Positions 9,550 to 19,276 of a stretch of 64,000 nucleotides of DNA are shown one piece after another. The stretch's first letter is position 1. Each line of letters opens with the position of its first letter. The translations under genes and the position numbers were made by a program. Below the pieces are notes generated by a model, which saw only the letters and a list, made by a program, of their open reading frames with translations, was not told the DNA's origin and searched no databases. Source of the stretch: Pseudidiomarina mangrovi (lineage in GTDB: Bacteria; Pseudomonadota; Gammaproteobacteria; Enterobacterales; Alteromonadaceae); the NCBI RefSeq assembly GCF_003999375.1, contig NZ_RJLC01000017.1, forward strand, positions 62,001 to 126,000, read 5' to 3'.

Positions 9550-10104
9550 TTACTGCCGATGGTGGTCGTTATCACCTAACTTCAGCGCTGCTAGCATGCG
9601 TGCTTTGCGGGCTTGCCAAGCGTTGACCACTGACTGCCGCCACAACAAGCTAATAGTGAAGTAGCCGACAATGCAGGTAATGGTGCCCAAAATCAAACAA
9701 CCAAGCAAAAAGGCTGGGCTAATGGTTGAGATGCTTTCGGCCAACCACTGCCATGACAGTTCAAAACTAAATTGCTGTTCGGGGCTGCCAACCAGTGAAT
9801 TACCCACCAGGTAGCAAAAATAGAAGATCACCGGCATGGTGATGGGATTAGTCACCCACACCAAAGCCACCGATAGCGGCAAATTGACTCGAAAGGGAAT
9901 AGCAAGCGCAGCGGCCAGGACCATTTGAAAGGGTACCGGAATAAACGCACAAAATAAGCCAACCGCAAAGGCGCCTGCCGCTGAGCGGCGATTGAGGTGC
10001 CACAAATTGGCATCATGCAGCAACTTGCCGAAGATCTTCATGCCACGACTAGCGCGCACTGAATCATGGCTCGGCATTATTCGCTGTATAAACTTCTTCG
10101 GCAT
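9550..10104 (-). CDS. DUF2062 family inner-membrane protein
   Basis: This 184-residue protein matches the DUF2062 family: a short cytoplasmic N-terminus, a first hydrophobic stretch AAGAFAVGLFCAFIPVPFQMVLAAALAIPF, the conserved block WVTNPITMPVIFYFCYLVG, and a C-terminal hydrophobic segment around residues 130-155. The molecular function of the family is unknown. It sits tail to tail with lolE and head to head with comEC, with only 40 bases between the starts, so the two divergent promoters must overlap. Confidence 0.85.
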   Translation of the reverse strand: MPKKFIQRIMPSHDSVRASRGMKIFGKLLHDANLWHLNRRSAAGAFAVGLFCAFIPVPFQMVLAAALAIPFRVNLPLSVALVWVTNPITMPVIFYFCYLVGNSLVGSPEQQFSFELSWQWLAESISTISPAFLLGCLILGTITCIVGYFTISLLWRQSVVNAWQARKARMLAALKLGDNDHHRQ

Positions 10105-10144
10105 CGCGCAACAAACTCGTTATCGATAAAAAGGTACAACATCC

Positions 10145-12466
10145 ATGGATAGGTGGTTGTGCATGTTTATGCTTGGCCTAGCGTTGAGCTTTATGGCTGG
10201 CACTATTATAACAGCAACTCAGGCTGTGGGTCTGCTGACATTGTTGCTGTTGACCGCATTACTTGGCTACCGACCGTTACCGTGGCCGACCAGCGGCAGC
10301 CGTGTGGTGGTGCTGGCGCAGCTGTTAATGGCTATATTGTGCGGGATGAGTTGGGGTGCTGGCAACGCCTATTCGATCAGTCAGGACAAATTACCGCCAC
10401 AAATTATTGGCGAGACGCTCACCGCAAACTTCACGGTCAGCGCAATTACCCAAGCTCAGCCTGATTATTGGCGGCTGCAAGGGCAACTGCTGGTTGATCA
10501 TGCGCAGCTGCCAGATTCGCTGCAAGCGCGGCTTAATTGGTACGACCCTGAGCCGCAGCAGCGGATGCCCAAAGCCGGCGAAACATGGCAACTTCAAGTG
10601 CGTTTACGACACCCTCAAGGGCAGCGTAATGACGGCGGCTTTCTGTATCATCGTTATTTATTGAGCCAACACATACGCGCCCTTGGTTCGGTGGTCAGCG
10701 GTCACTGGCTGCACGGCGAGGCTAACCTCAGACAGCGCATTTATCAGCAACTTCAACAGCATACCCAAGCGCTCCCGCATGGCGGGGTATTGGTGGCGTT
10801 GTTGGTGGGTGAGCGACAGCAACTGAGCAGTGCGCATTGGCAGGTGTTCCAGCGCACCGGTTTAGCCCACCTGATTGCTATTTCCGGGCTGCATTTGACC
10901 TTGGTTGCCGCGGGCGCGTTGCTGCTGGTGCGCGCGCTGTGCTGGCCGCTTGGCAACACTCGGCAGGGCCGCGATAACCGTAATCTGGTGGTCATCAGTT
11001 ATGCCGTCGCGCTGCTGGTGGCTTTTGGTTATGCCTATTTGGCCGGATTTGCCACCGCTACGGTGCGAGCTTGGTTGATGCTCAGCGTGGTATTTGTGCA
11101 TAAATTGCTCGGTGCGCGCACGCCACCGGCGCGTATTTTGTTGCGTGCTGCGGCCCTTGTGGTGTTGGTTGAACCTATGGCACCGCTACAAAGTGGCTTT
11201 TGGCTGTCGGTGGCTGCGGTGGCGACAATTATTTTTATGAATTGGCGCTGGCAGCCAATTCAAGGCAAATGGTCGGCATTGCGCATGTTGTGGCGGCTGG
11301 AAGTGGTGTTAACCCTGGCGCTGTGGCCGCTGACTGCGTGGTGGTTTGGTGGCCTACCAATAGCCGCACCGGCGACTAATTTGCTGGTGATTCCGCTGTT
11401 TACCTTCTGGATTCTACCGCTAGCATTGTTGGCGCTGGTACTGCAGCTGCTGCAGCTCGATAGTTTTAGTCAGGGGCTTTTACAGCTGGCGCATTGGCCG
11501 CTGGAACTGCTGTGGCCGCCGTTGCTGTGGTTGGCGGAGCAGCCTTGGCAATGGCTCGCAAGCGCCACCGTAGGGGGCTGGAGTTTGTTAGTGGTGCTAG
11601 TGATGATGATCATACCCGGGGCGTATTCTTGGCGCGTTGGGGTGGTTGTGGTAGTGCTCGTTGGGCTGCACCTCCAGCATTTGCTGCGCAGCTATGAGAC
11701 TGATGTCTATGTGCATATGTTGGATGTGGAGCAGGGCAGTGCGCTAGTAGTAGAACGCCAAGGCTATGCCTTGCTGATTGATACCGGCGCCAATTATGCC
11801 AGTGGCGCGGACATGGGGGCGCGCACTGTGCTGCCTTTTCTGCAGGCGCGCAAACTCGTGCCCGAACTTGGCTTTATCAGTCATCGCGATAATGATCACC
11901 AAGGTGGCGCTGCCAGTGTCTCCGAAGCCTATCCGGACCTGCGCTGGTTTGGTGCTGATGTTGGTTCGGCCTGCAGTGCTGGCCAGCAGGGTAATTGGCG
12001 TGGCGTGCATTGGCAGGTATTGCACCCACGCGCAGAAACCCGTAATCAGCACAATGACGACTCCTGTGTGCTGATGCTGCAATTTGGTCACTTACGATTA
12101 CTGGTACCGGGTGATATCGAAAAGCGCGGTGAACGCCAACTGCTGGCACACAGTGCTGATGTCAAAGCCGATATTCTGGTGTTGGCCCACCATGGCAGTA
12201 ACAGTTCCAGTGAAAGCTATTTTTTACGCCATGTCAGGCCGTCCTTGGCGCTGGCGAGTCGCGGTCGTAATAATCCGTGGCGGTTAGTTCATCCGTTACT
12301 GCGTGAACGTTTGGCGCAGCTACAGATACCCTTGCTCGAGACCGCTACTGGCGGGCAAATCAGCATTTGGAGTGATGGTCGCAATTGGCGCGCGGAGCAG
12401 CCGTGGGCAGCGGCTCAGCGGCGCTGGTTTGATGCCGATGCGGTGCCACCGCGCATGCGAAACTAG
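10145..12466 (+). CDS. comEC: ComEC/Rec2 DNA-uptake channel protein
   Basis: This 773-residue protein has the three ComEC parts: an N-terminal membrane and OB-like region, the Competence domain with the conserved GLAHLIAISGLHLTLV block and many helices (about residues 210-510), and a C-terminal metallo-beta-lactamase-like domain with SHRDNDH at 579-585 followed by LAHHGSNSSS. ComEC conducts single-stranded DNA across the inner membrane during natural transformation. The gene lies just upstream of msbA, an arrangement common in gammaproteobacteria. No partner competence gene is seen in the window, so competence itself cannot be inferred. Confidence 0.95.
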   Translation: MDRWLCMFMLGLALSFMAGTIITATQAVGLLTLLLLTALLGYRPLPWPTSGSRVVVLAQLLMAILCGMSWGAGNAYSISQDKLPPQIIGETLTANFTVSAITQAQPDYWRLQGQLLVDHAQLPDSLQARLNWYDPEPQQRMPKAGETWQLQVRLRHPQGQRNDGGFLYHRYLLSQHIRALGSVVSGHWLHGEANLRQRIYQQLQQHTQALPHGGVLVALLVGERQQLSSAHWQVFQRTGLAHLIAISGLHLTLVAAGALLLVRALCWPLGNTRQGRDNRNLVVISYAVALLVAFGYAYLAGFATATVRAWLMLSVVFVHKLLGARTPPARILLRAAALVVLVEPMAPLQSGFWLSVAAVATIIFMNWRWQPIQGKWSALRMLWRLEVVLTLALWPLTAWWFGGLPIAAPATNLLVIPLFTFWILPLALLALVLQLLQLDSFSQGLLQLAHWPLELLWPPLLWLAEQPWQWLASATVGGWSLLVVLVMMIIPGAYSWRVGVVVVVLVGLHLQHLLRSYETDVYVHMLDVEQGSALVVERQGYALLIDTGANYASGADMGARTVLPFLQARKLVPELGFISHRDNDHQGGAASVSEAYPDLRWFGADVGSACSAGQQGNWRGVHWQVLHPRAETRNQHNDDSCVLMLQFGHLRLLVPGDIEKRGERQLLAHSADVKADILVLAHHGSNSSSESYFLRHVRPSLALASRGRNNPWRLVHPLLRERLAQLQIPLLETATGGQISIWSDGRNWRAEQPWAAAQRRWFDADAVPPRMRN

Positions 12467-12523
12467 CCAGTCTGCTGGCAAAACGGTTAGAATGTGCTGA
12501 ATTGTTCTTACGACATGTGATTC

Positions 12524-14275
12524 ATGAGCACTGAAACTGTAAAACAGACCACCTTTCGCCGCTTGCTCGGCTACATTAAACCCTATCGTGCAGCGTTTGC
12601 GCTATCGATTGTTGGCATGCTCGGCTACGCCGCCGTGGATACCTTCTTTTTCTCGCAAATTGAAACCTTAATTGATGACGGTTTAACCGAACACAATTCA
12701 AAAATACTGATTTATGGGGCTATTTTTGTCCCGGTGGTGTTTATTGCACGGGGCATCTTCAACTTTGTGGCGTCGTATTTTCTCAACTGGGTGGGTTTTC
12801 GCGTGGTCACCACCATGCGCCAACAGTTATTTGATCACATGATGCGCTTACCGGTGTCCTTCCATGATCAGCACTCCACCGGTGATTTGATTTCTAAGAT
12901 CACCTACACCACCCAGCAAGTCGCCGAAGCCAGCAGCCGCGCGTTATTGATTCTGATCCGCGAGGGAGCTTTTGTCATTGGCTTACTGTCGTTGATGTTC
13001 TACCACAGCTGGCAATTATCCTTGGTGTTTTTGGTGGTTGGTCCGTTGATTGCCAAGGTAGTGACTATTGTCTCCAAGCGTTTTCGGATGGTATCCAGCC
13101 GTATTCAAACCGCTATGGGTAGCGTTACTACCACTGCTGAGCAAATGATTAATGGCCACAAAGTAGTGGTGATGTACGAAGGCCAGAAGCGTGAATCAAA
13201 GCGCTTTAACGACATCAACAACATTACCCGCAACCAGAACATGAAACTGGTCAACGCGCAGACCGTTAGTACCTCAGTGATTCAGCTGATTGCATCGTTT
13301 AGTTTATCGATGGTGTTGGTGCTGGCGAGTTATCCGCAGATGCTGCAAAACTTATCAGCCGGTGCTTTTACCACCTTGTTAACGGCGATGATTATGCTGT
13401 TACGACCGCTCAAACAACTGACCTCAGTGAATAGCGATTTTCAGCGTGGGATTGCCGCTGCCACCAGTATTTTTGAAGTGTTGGATGAGCAGCCAGAGAC
13501 TGATTCAGGCACGGTGAAGTTAGACCGCGCGCGCGGTGATATTGAATTTGATCAGGTGACCTTTCGCTACGACCAAGCCGATAGCCCGGCGCTGGATAAA
13601 GTCAGTTTTACTGTACCCGCTGGCAAAACCTTAGCTTTGGTAGGGCGCTCAGGTAGTGGTAAATCGACGATTTCTAACTTGTTAACGCGGTTTTATGCGC
13701 CGCAAGATGGCGTCATTCGCTTAGATGGCGTGGATATCTATGACTACCGCCTGAAGTCACTGCGGCGGCAGTTTGCCCTAGTGTCGCAAAGCGTAACCCT
13801 GTTCAACGACACCATCGCTGCCAATATTTGTTATGGAGCCCATCAGCCCGTCAGTAAGGAACGCTTGCGTGAAGTGGCTGAGCAAGCGTATGTCACCGAG
13901 TTTACCGATAACTTACCGCGCGGTTTAGAAACTATGGTGGGCGAAAATGGCGTGATGCTATCTGGCGGTCAGCGCCAACGTATCGCCATTGCCCGAGCTT
14001 TGTTGCGCGATGCGCCTATTCTGATTCTCGATGAAGCCACCTCGGCGCTAGATACCGAATCAGAGCGCCATATTCAGACCGCGTTGAGCCGCTTGCAGCA
14101 AAACCGAACCTCCATTGTGATTGCCCACCGGCTATCAACCATCGAAAAAGCCGACGAAATTCTGGTGCTGGAAGATGGCAAAGTGATTGAGCGTGGTAGC
14201 CACAAAGAGTTGTTACAACAGCAAGGCGCCTATCATCAATTGCATCGTTTGCAGTTTACTGGAGCTGATCACTAA
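12524..14275 (+). CDS. msbA: Lipid A export ABC transporter MsbA
   Basis: This 583-residue half-transporter has six membrane helices in its first 320 residues and a C-terminal ATPase with Walker A GRSGSGKST at 374-382, signature LSGGQ at 479-483, Walker B ILILDEATSALD and the H-loop IVIAHRLST. MsbA flips lipid A-core across the inner membrane. Length equals that of the E. coli family (582). Its TAA stop shares one base with the lpxK ATG, so the two are almost certainly translated as a unit. Sequence and context agree. Confidence 0.98.
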   Translation: MSTETVKQTTFRRLLGYIKPYRAAFALSIVGMLGYAAVDTFFFSQIETLIDDGLTEHNSKILIYGAIFVPVVFIARGIFNFVASYFLNWVGFRVVTTMRQQLFDHMMRLPVSFHDQHSTGDLISKITYTTQQVAEASSRALLILIREGAFVIGLLSLMFYHSWQLSLVFLVVGPLIAKVVTIVSKRFRMVSSRIQTAMGSVTTTAEQMINGHKVVVMYEGQKRESKRFNDINNITRNQNMKLVNAQTVSTSVIQLIASFSLSMVLVLASYPQMLQNLSAGAFTTLLTAMIMLLRPLKQLTSVNSDFQRGIAAATSIFEVLDEQPETDSGTVKLDRARGDIEFDQVTFRYDQADSPALDKVSFTVPAGKTLALVGRSGSGKSTISNLLTRFYAPQDGVIRLDGVDIYDYRLKSLRRQFALVSQSVTLFNDTIAANICYGAHQPVSKERLREVAEQAYVTEFTDNLPRGLETMVGENGVMLSGGQRQRIAIARALLRDAPILILDEATSALDTESERHIQTALSRLQQNRTSIVIAHRLSTIEKADEILVLEDGKVIERGSHKELLQQQGAYHQLHRLQFTGADH

Positions 14276-15291
14276 TGTGGTGGCAGCGAGCTTGGTACGC
14301 TGCCAAGGTTCGCCCCATTTTATGGCTATTACTGCCATTACATAGCCTCTTTGTGCTTATCAGTAGCAGCCGCCGTTGGCTCTATCAACAGGGTTGGCTG
14401 CGTAGCTATCGGGCGCCGGTGCCATTGGTGATAGTGGGGAATATCAACGTTGGTGGCAGCGGTAAAACCCCAGTGACCTTGGCCATGGTCGACTATTTGC
14501 AACGCCAGGGCTGGCGCCCGGGTATTATTTCCCGTGGCTATGGCGGTAGTGGTCCGTTTCCATTATTGGTAGATGGCGCATGCTCAGCGCATGCCTGTGG
14601 CGATGAGCCATGGCTGTTGCAACGCCGTGCTGGGGTGCCGCTGATGGTAGCACCAGATAGAGTCCAAGCGGCGCAGCAACTGTGCCAGGTACACCCCGAA
14701 GTAAACATTTTAGTGGCCGATGACGGCTTGCAGCATTATCGCCTACAACGCGATATTGAAGTGATTGTGATTGATAGCCGTCGTGGCTTTGGCAATGGTT
14801 GGCGGTTACCACTGGGGCCATTGCGTGAACCGCCAAGCCGGCTGCAACAGGCTGATTTTTGTGTTCGCCATGCGCACACCGAGGGCAGCTATGATCAGTT
14901 CGCCTATCAAATTGTCGCGGCAGCGTGGCGTCGGGTTAGCGATGATGCTGAGGTTACCGGCGCGGATTTTAGCGGCGCGCTGGTGATTGCCGGCATTGCC
15001 GACCCCGAGCGATTTTTTACCACTGTGCGCGGGCAGAAGATTGCCGTGGCCGAGTATCGGGGTTTTGCCGATCATCACCCGTTCAGTGCGGCTGATTTCG
15101 CTGACCTAGAGCCATCACAGCCAGTGCTGATGACCGAAAAAGATGCCGCCAAATGCCGCGCATTTGCCCAACCAAATTGGTATTATCTGCCCATTAGCGC
15201 ACAGTTTAACGATGAATTTTGGCGTTGTTTTGACGCCCGATTAGCCGCAGTTACGAGTGATTCTAAACGAGGAAACAGTCATGGCAATTGA
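14275..15291 (+). CDS. lpxK: Tetraacyldisaccharide 4'-kinase LpxK
   Basis: LpxK phosphorylates the 4' position of the lipid A disaccharide at the inner membrane. The 338-residue protein has an N-terminal membrane-associated helix (LWLLLPLHSLFVLISS), the P-loop GGSGKT at 60-65, the ISRGYGG block, VADDGLQHY and the C-terminal LMTEKDAAKC. It follows msbA with a one-base overlap and its 3' end overlaps the Trm112-like gene by 11 bases. Family length is usual (E. coli 328). Confidence 0.97.
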   Translation: MWWQRAWYAAKVRPILWLLLPLHSLFVLISSSRRWLYQQGWLRSYRAPVPLVIVGNINVGGSGKTPVTLAMVDYLQRQGWRPGIISRGYGGSGPFPLLVDGACSAHACGDEPWLLQRRAGVPLMVAPDRVQAAQQLCQVHPEVNILVADDGLQHYRLQRDIEVIVIDSRRGFGNGWRLPLGPLREPPSRLQQADFCVRHAHTEGSYDQFAYQIVAAAWRRVSDDAEVTGADFSGALVIAGIADPERFFTTVRGQKIAVAEYRGFADHHPFSAADFADLEPSQPVLMTEKDAAKCRAFAQPNWYYLPISAQFNDEFWRCFDARLAAVTSDSKRGNSHGN

Positions 15292-15478
15292 TGCACGCAC
15301 CTTGGCAATTTTAGCCTGCCCATTGTGCAAAAGTCGGTTAGTTTGGTTGGCACAGGCGCAGGAGTTAGTCTGCCGCGCTGATAAGCTTGCTTTTCCGGTT
15401 CGTAACGACATGCCCATGTTGCTCAGTTCAGCAGCCCGTGAGCTAAGTAACGACGAGTTGGAGCAGGTACCCCAATGA
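15281..15478 (+). CDS. Trm112-like small zinc-ribbon protein (YcaR type)
   Basis: This 65-residue protein matches the Trm112/YcaR family found between lpxK and kdsB. It keeps one Cys pair (ACPLCKSRL), an internal Cys in [12 protein letters not shown], and the family block [13 protein letters not shown]. The frame is open to 15257, but GAGGAAA about 5 bases before ATG 15281 and the usual protein length decide for this start. The role in bacteria is not established. The start lies in the end of lpxK and the stop overlaps kdsB by ATGA. Confidence 0.9.
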   Translation: MAIDARTLAILACPLCKSRLVWLAQAQELVCRADKLAFPVRNDMPMLLSSAARELSNDELEQVPQ

Positions 15479-16227
15479 GCTTCACCGTCATTATTCCAGC
15501 GCGCTATGCATCCAGCCGCTTACCTGGTAAACCACTCGCCATGATTGGCGATAAAACTATGGTGCAACGGGTGTATGAACGCGCTGCTGCAGCTGGCGCA
15601 GCCGAAGTGATCGTTGCCACCGATGACCAACGCATCGTCGATGCAGTAGAGGCCTTTGGCGGCCGTGCAATGCTCACCGCTAGCCATCATCAATCGGGGA
15701 CTGAACGAATCGCCGAGGTGATTGAGTATTTAGCCATTGCCGATGATCACATTGTGGTCAACGTGCAAGGTGATGAACCTTTTATTCCGCCGGAGATTAT
15801 TCGCCAAGTTGCCGATAACCTAGCCAATCAACGCTTGGCGCAAATGGCGACCTTAGCAGTGCCGATTGAAAGTATTGATGAGGTGATGAGCCCGCACGCG
15901 GTGAAAGTGGTCACCGATGTTAACGGCTACGCGTTGTATTTTAGCCGAGCACCCATTCCCTACGAGCGCGATGCCCTGGGTCAACAGCAATTAGGCGCAC
16001 TGGCTGATTACCGCCGTCATATTGGTATTTATGCCTATCGCGCCGGCTTTGTCTGGCGCTATGTGGAATGGCCCGCCAGCCCACTGGAGCAAATTGAGTC
16101 ATTAGAACAACTGCGGGTATTGTGGTACGGCGAGCGTATTCATGTGGCGGAAGCGATTAAAGCACCGCCAGCGGGCATTGATACGCCCGCTGACCTGATG
16201 CGTGCTAACCAGCAATTACTCGACTAA
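15475..16227 (+). CDS. kdsB: CMP-KDO synthetase KdsB
   Basis: This 250-residue cytidylyltransferase activates 3-deoxy-manno-octulosonate with CTP for transfer onto lipid A. Visible family features are the N-terminal nucleotide loop [16 protein letters not shown], the ATDD metal site, the [10 protein letters not shown] block and the C-terminal [15 protein letters not shown]. It starts inside the stop of the Trm112-like gene (ATGA) and its last 23 bases overlap, tail to tail, the convergent RND pump gene. Length fits E. coli KdsB (248). Confidence 0.97.
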   Translation: MSFTVIIPARYASSRLPGKPLAMIGDKTMVQRVYERAAAAGAAEVIVATDDQRIVDAVEAFGGRAMLTASHHQSGTERIAEVIEYLAIADDHIVVNVQGDEPFIPPEIIRQVADNLANQRLAQMATLAVPIESIDEVMSPHAVKVVTDVNGYALYFSRAPIPYERDALGQQQLGALADYRRHIGIYAYRAGFVWRYVEWPASPLEQIESLEQLRVLWYGERIHVAEAIKAPPAGIDTPADLMRANQQLLD

Positions 16228-19200
16228 CCGCTGCACCGGCTTGCTGGCGCAATTGCCGCCAGCGCGCACGGATGTGCAGTAACCGCACGTAGGCATAGGG
16301 GACCAAGTACAAACTGGTCAGCGTCGATAACACTAAGCCACCAATAATGGAAATCGCCATAGGCGCATAGGGCGGGCCATCACCACCAATTTGCGTGGTG
16401 CCGAAAGCTAACGGAATTAACCCCAGCACGGTGGTAGACACGGTCATCAAAATAGGCCTAAAGCGGCTCACACTGCCATCAATCACCGCTTGTTCAAGGC
16501 TCATACCAGCGGCTAAATACTGGTTAATGCGGTCGACCAACACAATGCCGTTATTCACGACAATGCCCATCAAGATCAAGATCCCGATCATCGCCATGAT
16601 GGTGATCGATTGGCCAGTCAGGAATAGCGCCCAGAACACCCCAACAATAGAAAACAGCAACGAGGTGATCACTGCAGTAGGCAACAGCACCGACTCAAAC
16701 AGCGCAGCCATAACGATATAAATCATCACCACCGCGAGCAGCGTGTTTACCAACATCACGTTTTCGGCTTCTTGCTGGCGCAAGAAACTGCCATCAAGAC
16801 TCCAAGCATAACCCTGCGGTAGTTGCACGTTATTGAGCACCTGGGTGATGCGGTCGCGCGCTTCATTCAGGGTCAGTTCATTGAGGTTGGCGTCGATATT
16901 AAGCGAGGTACGCCGATCAACCCGACGAATTTGCCCCAAGCGCGGTTGCTTGGTCACGGTGGCAACACTGCGTAAGGTCACCACCCGCTCGCCCAGCTGG
17001 GCAATAGGAATATCCAATAAGGCTTCAAGCGAATATTCCAGCTTTTTATCAAAGGCAATGCGCATTTGAATTTCGCCATTGGGATCACCGCGAAATGAGC
17101 GTAAACGCTGACCGCGCAGGGCGGTACTCAAGGCCTGAGCCACCGTACTGGAACTCAAACCAAGGCGATGAATGCGCTCCCGGTCTAGTTGCACCAATAA
17201 CTCAAATTGGCCGGCGTCCATTTCGGTTTGCACATCCGTCAAACCATCAATGGCACTGAGCTTGGGTAACAACTCGGCCGCTAGCTGTTGCAGGGTATCG
17301 GTGGAGTTGCCGCTTAAGGTTACCCGCACACCGTTACCATTACCGCCACCAAAGCCAAATTGTGGATCGCTGCGCAGCATTTTCGGAAACTGTTCACGCA
17401 TGCGGTCCATCAACGCTGATAGTTTTTCTGCCCGTTCAGGTTTTAGCAACAGCGTTGAAATGGCGTAATCAGGGGTGTAATAGCTGTAAACCGCATCAAT
17501 GTAAAAGCTGTCTTGATTGGCGTACAAAAACGCCTCCATTTTGCTGACTTCTTCTTCAACCTCAGCCAAATTGTATTGGGTATGCAGGTTATAGCTGATA
17601 AATAAGCGGTCATTGGAACCTTGTGGTTCTTGGTCGCCACTGACGCCAGCAAAGGGAATAGCAATACTGAGTAAAATCAGCAGTGCAAATAGCCCAGTCC
17701 AGCGCGGATGCTGATAACTCCAGCTCAAACTGCGCTGATACCAGGATGGCTCTTGCGGCTTCACCGATTGCGCTGGTTTGGCCTTTACCGCCGGCATAAA
17801 GCGACTGGTGAGTAACGGGATCAGTGTTTGCGCAATCAGCAACGACGCCAGCAACGATAAACAGATAGCAATGGCGGTGTGCTCAAGGAAGATGGTCACA
17901 TCAATTTTTTTACCGAAGATGTTCGGCAAAAATACAATGGCGGTGGTTAGCGTTCCAGCTACTACTGCCAGTGATACATTGCCCACCCCAAGAATCGTGG
18001 CTTGTTTGGCATCGGCGCCGCGTTCTTGCTCGTGCAAGATACTCTCGGTAATAACCACTGCGTTATCAACCAACATACCAATGGCGAGCATCAGCCCCAT
18101 CAGCGATAGCACGTTCAATGAATAGCCTAAAAAGTACATACCACCGAGGGCAATACAAATCGCGATAGGCACTGACAGCACCACAATAAGAGTGGTTACT
18201 AAATTACGAATAAAGACATACAGCACAATAAATGACAGCAAAGCACCGATAAGCCCGGCCATGACCAAATCACTGAGCGAGGTAGTTACGCCATCAGCGG
18301 TATCGTCCATGATGTACAAATTGATGCCATTAAATTGCGGATCGTTACGGATCTCTTCAATGACCGTCATCACCCGTGCCGATACTTCGACCAAATTGGC
18401 ACTGGACTCTTTAAATACTTCCATACCAATGGCATAGCGCTGATCGAGGTGGCGGCCATCGTTTTTACGCGGCATTTCACGGCCAATGCTGGCGATGTCA
18501 GCAAGCTTTAAGCCAGCGCGAATAGGCAACTGACCAATTTCGTATTCGTTGCGAAACTCCCCAATGGGGTTGACCAAAATCCGTTCAAAGTCATTTTCCA
18601 AATAGCCAGCGGTCAGTGCAAAGTTGGCTTGCTGCAGCAGCCGCGTTACCGTAGCTGCCGATAAGTTATGAGCCAACAAGGCTTGCTGATCAAGACGGAT
18701 AACGATCTGTTGCGGCTGTACGCCATACAAGGTCACCCGTGATACGCCATCAACGCGTTCAATCGGTTTGCGCAGGCTGCGATCGAGCAAGTCGTAGGCA
18801 TTGCTCAAGTCCCGTTGCGACGAGATACGCAATTGAAACACCGGCATGTCTTCGGTGTTAAATTGCAGCACTTGAATGCGCTCAATGTCATCGGGCAATA
18901 AATGTTTAATGGCATCAACCTTTTCACGCGCCTCAATACTCTTGGCGTTGATGTCTTGGTCCCAATCAAATTGCAGCAACACTTGTGCTTGCTCGGAGCT
19001 CGACCATGAGCGCATGCGTTCCACATTGCTCATGGTGGCTAGAGCTTCCTCCAGCGGCCGCGTTAGTAAGCGTTCTACTTCGGCAGGGGTGGAGTTGGGA
19101 TAAGGCACGGTCACCACAATTTCGGGGATCTCAATACCGGGGAATTTTTCCAGCGGTAACAGCCGTGAACTGATCGCACCCAGCAGTACCATGGATACGA

Positions 19201-19276
19201 AGATCATGCAGGTGGTCACCGGCCGGCGTAATGCCCAGCGCGCTAAGCTCGCACCGATTTCGGCCGCAGTCATCAT
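16205..19276 (-). CDS. RND efflux pump inner-membrane subunit, second of a pair
   Basis: This 1023-residue HAE1-type RND transporter has an N-terminal helix ([35 protein letters not shown]), two large periplasmic loops and the twelve-helix plan. The TM4 block reads [13 protein letters not shown], keeping one of the two proton-relay aspartates of AcrB (the second position is Asn, as in many pumps of this group). It overlaps the preceding RND gene by 4 bases, so adaptor, first pump and second pump are one operon. MdtBC-type pumps use two different RND subunits in one trimer, and that is a plausible but unproven reading here. No outer-membrane channel gene is nearby. Confidence 0.92.
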   Translation of the reverse strand: MMTAAEIGASLARWALRRPVTTCMIFVSMVLLGAISSRLLPLEKFPGIEIPEIVVTVPYPNSTPAEVERLLTRPLEEALATMSNVERMRSWSSSEQAQVLLQFDWDQDINAKSIEAREKVDAIKHLLPDDIERIQVLQFNTEDMPVFQLRISSQRDLSNAYDLLDRSLRKPIERVDGVSRVTLYGVQPQQIVIRLDQQALLAHNLSAATVTRLLQQANFALTAGYLENDFERILVNPIGEFRNEYEIGQLPIRAGLKLADIASIGREMPRKNDGRHLDQRYAIGMEVFKESSANLVEVSARVMTVIEEIRNDPQFNGINLYIMDDTADGVTTSLSDLVMAGLIGALLSFIVLYVFIRNLVTTLIVVLSVPIAICIALGGMYFLGYSLNVLSLMGLMLAIGMLVDNAVVITESILHEQERGADAKQATILGVGNVSLAVVAGTLTTAIVFLPNIFGKKIDVTIFLEHTAIAICLSLLASLLIAQTLIPLLTSRFMPAVKAKPAQSVKPQEPSWYQRSLSWSYQHPRWTGLFALLILLSIAIPFAGVSGDQEPQGSNDRLFISYNLHTQYNLAEVEEEVSKMEAFLYANQDSFYIDAVYSYYTPDYAISTLLLKPERAEKLSALMDRMREQFPKMLRSDPQFGFGGGNGNGVRVTLSGNSTDTLQQLAAELLPKLSAIDGLTDVQTEMDAGQFELLVQLDRERIHRLGLSSSTVAQALSTALRGQRLRSFRGDPNGEIQMRIAFDKKLEYSLEALLDIPIAQLGERVVTLRSVATVTKQPRLGQIRRVDRRTSLNIDANLNELTLNEARDRITQVLNNVQLPQGYAWSLDGSFLRQQEAENVMLVNTLLAVVMIYIVMAALFESVLLPTAVITSLLFSIVGVFWALFLTGQSITIMAMIGILILMGIVVNNGIVLVDRINQYLAAGMSLEQAVIDGSVSRFRPILMTVSTTVLGLIPLAFGTTQIGGDGPPYAPMAISIIGGLVLSTLTSLYLVPYAYVRLLHIRARWRQLRQQAGAAVSRVIAG